The position numbers were made by a program, and so were the translations under genes. Below the pieces are notes generated by a model. It had not been told where the DNA came from and did no database searches. It saw nothing but the letters and a program-made list of their open reading frames with translations. A stretch of 10,106 nt of DNA from Methylovulum sp. (GTDB lineage Bacteria > Pseudomonadota > Gammaproteobacteria > Methylococcales > Methylomonadaceae), in the NCBI GenBank assembly GCA_028713595.1, contig JAQTNZ010000045.1:1-10106 (forward strand), written 5' to 3'. The first letter of the stretch is position 1. Every line of letters starts with the position of its first letter. Positions 6,300 through 10,106 of this stretch are shown piece by piece.

Positions 6300-9200
6300 C
6301 AGAATGTCCCTCCGGCAGTGCGCATCCCGGCAGCCTTCAGTATGTCCATCATATTTTTGGCATCCGTCTCGGCAAAACTGCCGGACGCGGCCTGACGGCC
6401 ATCCGGCGACTCAAAACGCAGGGTGACGGTTTTGGATGCCGCCCCAGAAGGCCGTCCGGTCGATGCCAGCAATTGGCTGCCTTGCTTAAACTCCGGCACG
6501 TTTGGCGCTAAGGTTTGTTGGTTTTGCGCGGCTAAGGGAAAAATGGCATCAAGCGAAGGATGCAAGTATTTGGCGTTTTGCTCATCCAACTTTTTTTGGG
6601 CGCCTGCCGCCAGTTGCTGACGGACGGTCAGCGCTTGGGCATCCCGGGCTTTTTCAAGATTAGCGTCAATCATCTTTTCGGCGCTTTGATAAATCCGTTC
6701 GCCGGATTCTTGCGCCTGCCAGTTCGGCCAAAAATTGACCCCCAGCGCCTTTTCCATTTCCCTATCTGAATTTTGCTGTTTTTTCAAAGCATCCATTTTT
6801 GCCAACAACGCATCAACAGAATCGGTGGGCGAACCGACATCAAGCGACCCGCCCGAAGAATACCCTGTGCCGCCATCCTCTTGATTATTACTGACTAGAC
6901 CGCCTGTGTTAAACCTCTGGGCAGTAGCCAACTGCAAATGGCCGTCGTTAAGGGCCTGGATGTTTTGGGAGCCATTTGCGGCCACCGCCTTTTTATTCAG
7001 GACAAACTCGCCATCCTCCAACAGAGCACGGACACGGTCGCCGCCGCCGTAGCCCGGCAACTGGCCTTGGACACGCGGCCAGCCGCCGTTTGCAAACGCT
7101 TGGATGGGGCCGCCGTTTTGGTGGCCTTCAGGGGCATCCTCAAGCGCAGGTTCCGGCAAATTCGTAAACGTGTTCCCATCACGGCGGATAGGATTAATGC
7201 CGCTCCGGTCTTCAATAACGTGAATAGTGTGGGTGCTTTCGGTCGGCAACTTGATACGGTTTATCACCGCATCGACCCAAGCCGAATCCACGTCAATTTT
7301 TAAAAGGAATTTTTGCTGTAAAGCGGTGGTAAGCTCCGCTATTTTTGATTTTGCGTCATTTAGCTTGGTTTGCGTATCGGCGATACTGTCAGCCAATTGC
7401 TTTTGTTGAGAAACATGCGCTTCATTCTCTTTGTCAACGGCTTTGACGATGCCGCCCCGCGCCTCTTCAAGTTTCTTGATAAAATTGTCGGCATCGGAAC
7501 TATAGCCCGTCCCGGCCTTCGCTGCCGCTACGGCTTGGGTAGCCAGCTCCTGTGCTATCTTTGCCGCCTGCTCGCCATAGATGCGGGCATCTTTAGTATC
7601 ACCTTCCAGCAGTGCCTTGCGCTCGGCTGACAGGTTCTCGTCAAGCTGTTTTTTCTTGTCCGCCAGCAGCTGCTCGTCCGTCATGCCGCCCTGGCGTATC
7701 GTGCGGATGATCGTTTGCGTGTCCCGTTCAAGTGTCTCGCGCTCGGCCAGCAATTGCGCGGAGGCCTGGGCATGGCGCTGCTCGTCCGCAATCAGGTCGT
7801 TGACCACGCCCTGGTAGTTTTTTTCAAGGCCGGCATAGACGGCGATGCGCTCGTCAATGGACTGCTTTTCGACCGTTTTCTGCTCGACCGTGCCCGCCTT
7901 CAGTTTTGCCAGCTCGGTGTCATATACGCGCCCGATCAGCTCCAATTTTTTGTCGCCTGCTTTCTGGATAGTTAAGAGACGGATGGCATTGGCCTTAGCT
8001 ATGGCTTCGCTGATCAGCGTTTCCTTCATGATTTCAGGAACAGCCGAAGCCATAACATCTGTCTTGCGTTGCTCCAAGCGTTGCTTGATGGTATTGTTTT
8101 GGCGGGTATACTCAGATTCAACCAGGGCAGTCGTTTCTTTTAACTGATTTTGAAGGGCCTTTAAATCCGCTTGGCGGGCTATTTCAAGAGCCTTTAAGGC
8201 TTCGGTTTTGGCTTTGGCTTGCTCGCTGGCGGCCATTGCCTCATTGGTGCTGGCTTCGCGCACGTCATCGTAACCACGGCGGATGTCATCCAGCCTCTTA
8301 TCCAGAGTGCCGCTGTCGGAGCTTAAAAAATCCCCGCTGAAAAAATACCTGAACTTTTCGATCATTTGCGTGGCGCCCTCGGCGGCCTTGATACCCGCCA
8401 TCCTGACCCACTCAAATTGGCTCGCCCATTCACCTATGAACCCACCGATCTCCCAGGCAATCCAACCGGCAAAAGCCAAATTGAATGCTTTACCCATCAA
8501 TTCTGCCGACCGGGATGCCGCCGTTGTTTGGGCGTTCAATGCAGCAAGCTGCTCTTGGTAAATCCGGGCTGCCGCCGCCGCTTCCCGTTCCGCAACACCC
8601 ACGCCCCTTATCGCCATCCCCAATTGCCGCTGGGCGGCGGCAGTCTCGGCGGAGGTGGCGGCCAATCTCAGTTGCGCTTCGGCCTGAACCTGCGTGGCTC
8701 TTGCGGTCGTCAACCGTGCCGCTGCATTTTCGGATTCCATGCGTGCCAACTCCGCCCCCCGCGCATTACGGTAAGCCCTGCCGCTTTCCGTGGCGGCATT
8801 TTCGGCGATTGCCAAGTCACGCGTGGCTTTGGCCAAAGCCTCTTGGGCTGCCGCCGCCTCGCCTGAAGTAGCTATAATTTGCTCCCGTGCCAGTGCCGCC
8901 GCCTCCGTTGCCGCCGTCAGCCGCCCTTCGGCTGCGGTCAGCTCCGAGGCGGTCGCCGCCGCCTCTTGCTCAACCACGGCAAGATTTTGGGTCGCCGCAC
9001 CCAGCTCCGCCATCGCCGTCGCCTCCATGCCGGATGCCGCTACATTTCGCTGGGCGATCTCAAGCCGCCTCTGGGCAAACAGCATCCGCTCCTGGCTTGC
9101 CGCCGCCGCTGCACTGGCCGATTCGGCTTCCACCGCCGCCAGCCGTTGCTCTGATGCGATCATGGGCGGTATTGTCGCCACCAGAGCAAGCTGAACCCTA

Positions 9201-10106
9201 GCCTCTTCGGCAATCACCCGCGCCGCATTGACCCGCATTTCCGTAACGGCGGTCTGTACGCGCAACAGCTCCAGATTGACTATGACCTCCTGTTCGGCCG
9301 CCGCCACAGTCGCCCTTGAAGTGGCGATGGCTGTCAACTGCGTATCGACATAAGTCGCCAACCCCGCCGCCAGCTTGACGCCATAAATCGCCGTCAACTC
9401 CAACCCCGCGTTGATCAGCTCCGGCAGATGCTCGGACACCTCGACAAAGCCCTTGGCCAGCGTTTGGGTGGCCCCATACGCCTTATTGGTCTCGCCGATA
9501 AACTTTGTCCATGCGTTATCGATCATGGTCAGTGATTGCTGGACGGTGACCGGGATGCTGTTGAAAACCTGATCGATGTGGTCTTTTTCTTTGATCAGGG
9601 CGTTGATCAAATCGGTGGCGGTCAGCTTGCCCTGTTCGCCCAGCTCCTTCAGCTTTCCGGTCGGGACGCCCATGCCATCGGCGATGGCTTTCATCAGGCC
9701 AAAGCTGTTTTCCATGATGGATGTCAGCTCGTCCCCGTTCAAAATCCCCTTGCCCAACGCCTGAGACCACTGGTTGATCGCCGCCCGGTCTTGTTCGAAG
9801 CCTTGTGATGTGGTGGCGATAGCTTTGTTTAGCGTCTCGGTGACCTGCAACGCCTGTTCGGTCGAGCCTCCCAAACGCCTGATAGCGTCCGCGTTTTTGA
9901 TGTATGCGTCCTCGGTTCGGGACAGGTCGGCATGGGAACGCTGGGCGATGTCAAACAGCTCCTTCTGTACGGCCACCTGTTCCTCGTAGCTGTCCGTCAC
10001 CATCGCCAGCTTTGCGGTCAATGTCTGGTAATTGTCCGCAGTTCGGATGATTTCAGCACCCCATTGGGCAATCATTTCCGCAAACTTGAACGCCAAAAAC
10101 TGGTTG
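6299..10106 (-). CDS. Phage tail tape measure protein (N-terminus beyond window edge)
   Basis: This protein sets tail length and occupies the tail tube lumen in long-tailed phages. The frame is open to the right edge, so the true start lies outside; an in-frame TTG at 10096 is only an internal codon. Numbering from that TTG, residues 1-220 match the tape measure N-terminal domain, with LNGDELTSIMEN at 119-130 followed by the GVPTGKLKELGEQGKLTA stretch. Residues about 260-530 are an alanine-rich helical region of imperfect repeats. Residues 537-558 form a hydrophobic segment with several Trp and Gly. Residues 610-930 look like coiled coil. The C-terminal part has glycine-rich motifs typical of these proteins: NGGPIQAF at 994, DRVRALLEDGEFVLNKKAV at 1020 and TGGLV at 1064. 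The TGA stop overlaps the next ATG by one base (TGATG). The tape measure call is firm. Confidence 0.95.
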   Translation of the reverse strand, partial: NQFLAFKFAEMIAQWGAEIIRTADNYQTLTAKLAMVTDSYEEQVAVQKELFDIAQRSHADLSRTEDAYIKNADAIRRLGGSTEQALQVTETLNKAIATTSQGFEQDRAAINQWSQALGKGILNGDELTSIMENSFGLMKAIADGMGVPTGKLKELGEQGKLTATDLINALIKEKDHIDQVFNSIPVTVQQSLTMIDNAWTKFIGETNKAYGATQTLAKGFVEVSEHLPELINAGLELTAIYGVKLAAGLATYVDTQLTAIATSRATVAAAEQEVIVNLELLRVQTAVTEMRVNAARVIAEEARVQLALVATIPPMIASEQRLAAVEAESASAAAAASQERMLFAQRRLEIAQRNVAASGMEATAMAELGAATQNLAVVEQEAAATASELTAAEGRLTAATEAAALAREQIIATSGEAAAAQEALAKATRDLAIAENAATESGRAYRNARGAELARMESENAAARLTTARATQVQAEAQLRLAATSAETAAAQRQLGMAIRGVGVAEREAAAAARIYQEQLAALNAQTTAASRSAELMGKAFNLAFAGWIAWEIGGFIGEWASQFEWVRMAGIKAAEGATQMIEKFRYFFSGDFLSSDSGTLDKRLDDIRRGYDDVREASTNEAMAASEQAKAKTEALKALEIARQADLKALQNQLKETTALVESEYTRQNNTIKQRLEQRKTDVMASAVPEIMKETLISEAIAKANAIRLLTIQKAGDKKLELIGRVYDTELAKLKAGTVEQKTVEKQSIDERIAVYAGLEKNYQGVVNDLIADEQRHAQASAQLLAERETLERDTQTIIRTIRQGGMTDEQLLADKKKQLDENLSAERKALLEGDTKDARIYGEQAAKIAQELATQAVAAAKAGTGYSSDADNFIKKLEEARGGIVKAVDKENEAHVSQQKQLADSIADTQTKLNDAKSKIAELTTALQQKFLLKIDVDSAWVDAVINRIKLPTESTHTIHVIEDRSGINPIRRDGNTFTNLPEPALEDAPEGHQNGGPIQAFANGGWPRVQGQLPGYGGGDRVRALLEDGEFVLNKKAVAANGSQNIQALNDGHLQLATAQRFNTGGLVSNNQEDGGTGYSSGGSLDVGSPTDSVDALLAKMDALKKQQNSDREMEKALGVNFWPNWQAQESGERIYQSAEKMIDANLEKARDAQALTVRQQLAAGAQKKLDEQNAKYLHPSLDAIFPLAAQNQQTLAPNVPEFKQGSQLLASTGRPSGAASKTVTLRFESPDGRQAASGSFAETDAKNMMDILKAAGMRTAGGTF
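6308..6313 (-). promoter_or_regulatory. Ribosome binding site of the 124-aa gene
   Basis: GGAGGG on the minus strand lies 8 bases before the ATG at 6299, inside the end of the tape measure gene. It is the clearest Shine-Dalgarno site in the window and fixes the start of the 124-residue protein. Confidence 0.7.

Noticed and set aside
8366..8866. Plus-strand ORFs opposite the tape measure gene (this 166-codon one and others nearby)
   Set aside because: They mirror the Ala/Glu-rich minus-strand coding sequence. Their products are Pro/Arg/Ser low complexity with no family likeness.
10094..10096. TTG as the start codon of the tape measure protein
   Set aside because: The frame stays open upstream to the window edge and the visible N-terminal domain is already under way, so the true start is beyond the window.

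Overview
The window reads as the late tail-gene block of a long-tailed (siphovirus-like) phage or prophage of a proteobacterium. All genes lie on the minus strand, so transcription runs from the right edge to the left edge. Base composition is moderately GC-rich by eye. The protein families resemble those I recall from prophages of Burkholderia and other beta- or gammaproteobacteria. No host gene, integrase, attachment site, tRNA or rRNA is visible, so prophage and free phage cannot be told apart and the host cannot be named.

Layout in transcription order: (1) 6299 to beyond 10106, a tape measure protein whose N-terminus lies outside the window. (2) 5925-6299, a 124-residue conserved tail-associated protein. 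(3) 4139-5923, a 594-residue repeat-containing tail structural protein. (4) 2303-4039, a 578-residue protein in the same frame as gene 3, separated from it by one TGA and 33 open codons. (5) 2154-2303, a 49-residue AT-rich basic ORF filling the only apparent gap. (6) 944-2173, a 409-residue tail structural protein. (7) From 947 past the left edge, a protein with a LamG-like N-terminal part and a carboxypeptidase-regulatory-like module. Neighbouring genes overlap by 1-4 bases, by 20 bases (5/6), or sit one base apart, as in one translationally coupled operon. I see no promoter or terminator.

The main oddity is the junction between genes 3 and 4. It is the only junction without tight coupling, and the TGA falls exactly where sister copies of a roughly 90-residue internal repeat carry glycine (P-G-S or A-G-S/T). 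I read genes 3 and 4 as one tail protein of about 1,206 residues that has been split by a GGA-to-TGA change, or whose TGA is read through. A Shine-Dalgarno-like AGAAGGA before Met 4039 could let the second half be made separately.

Functionally, the tape measure protein sets tail length. Genes 2 to 7 follow it where siphophages encode distal tail, tip and fibre parts, so they probably form the tail tip and host-contact structures.
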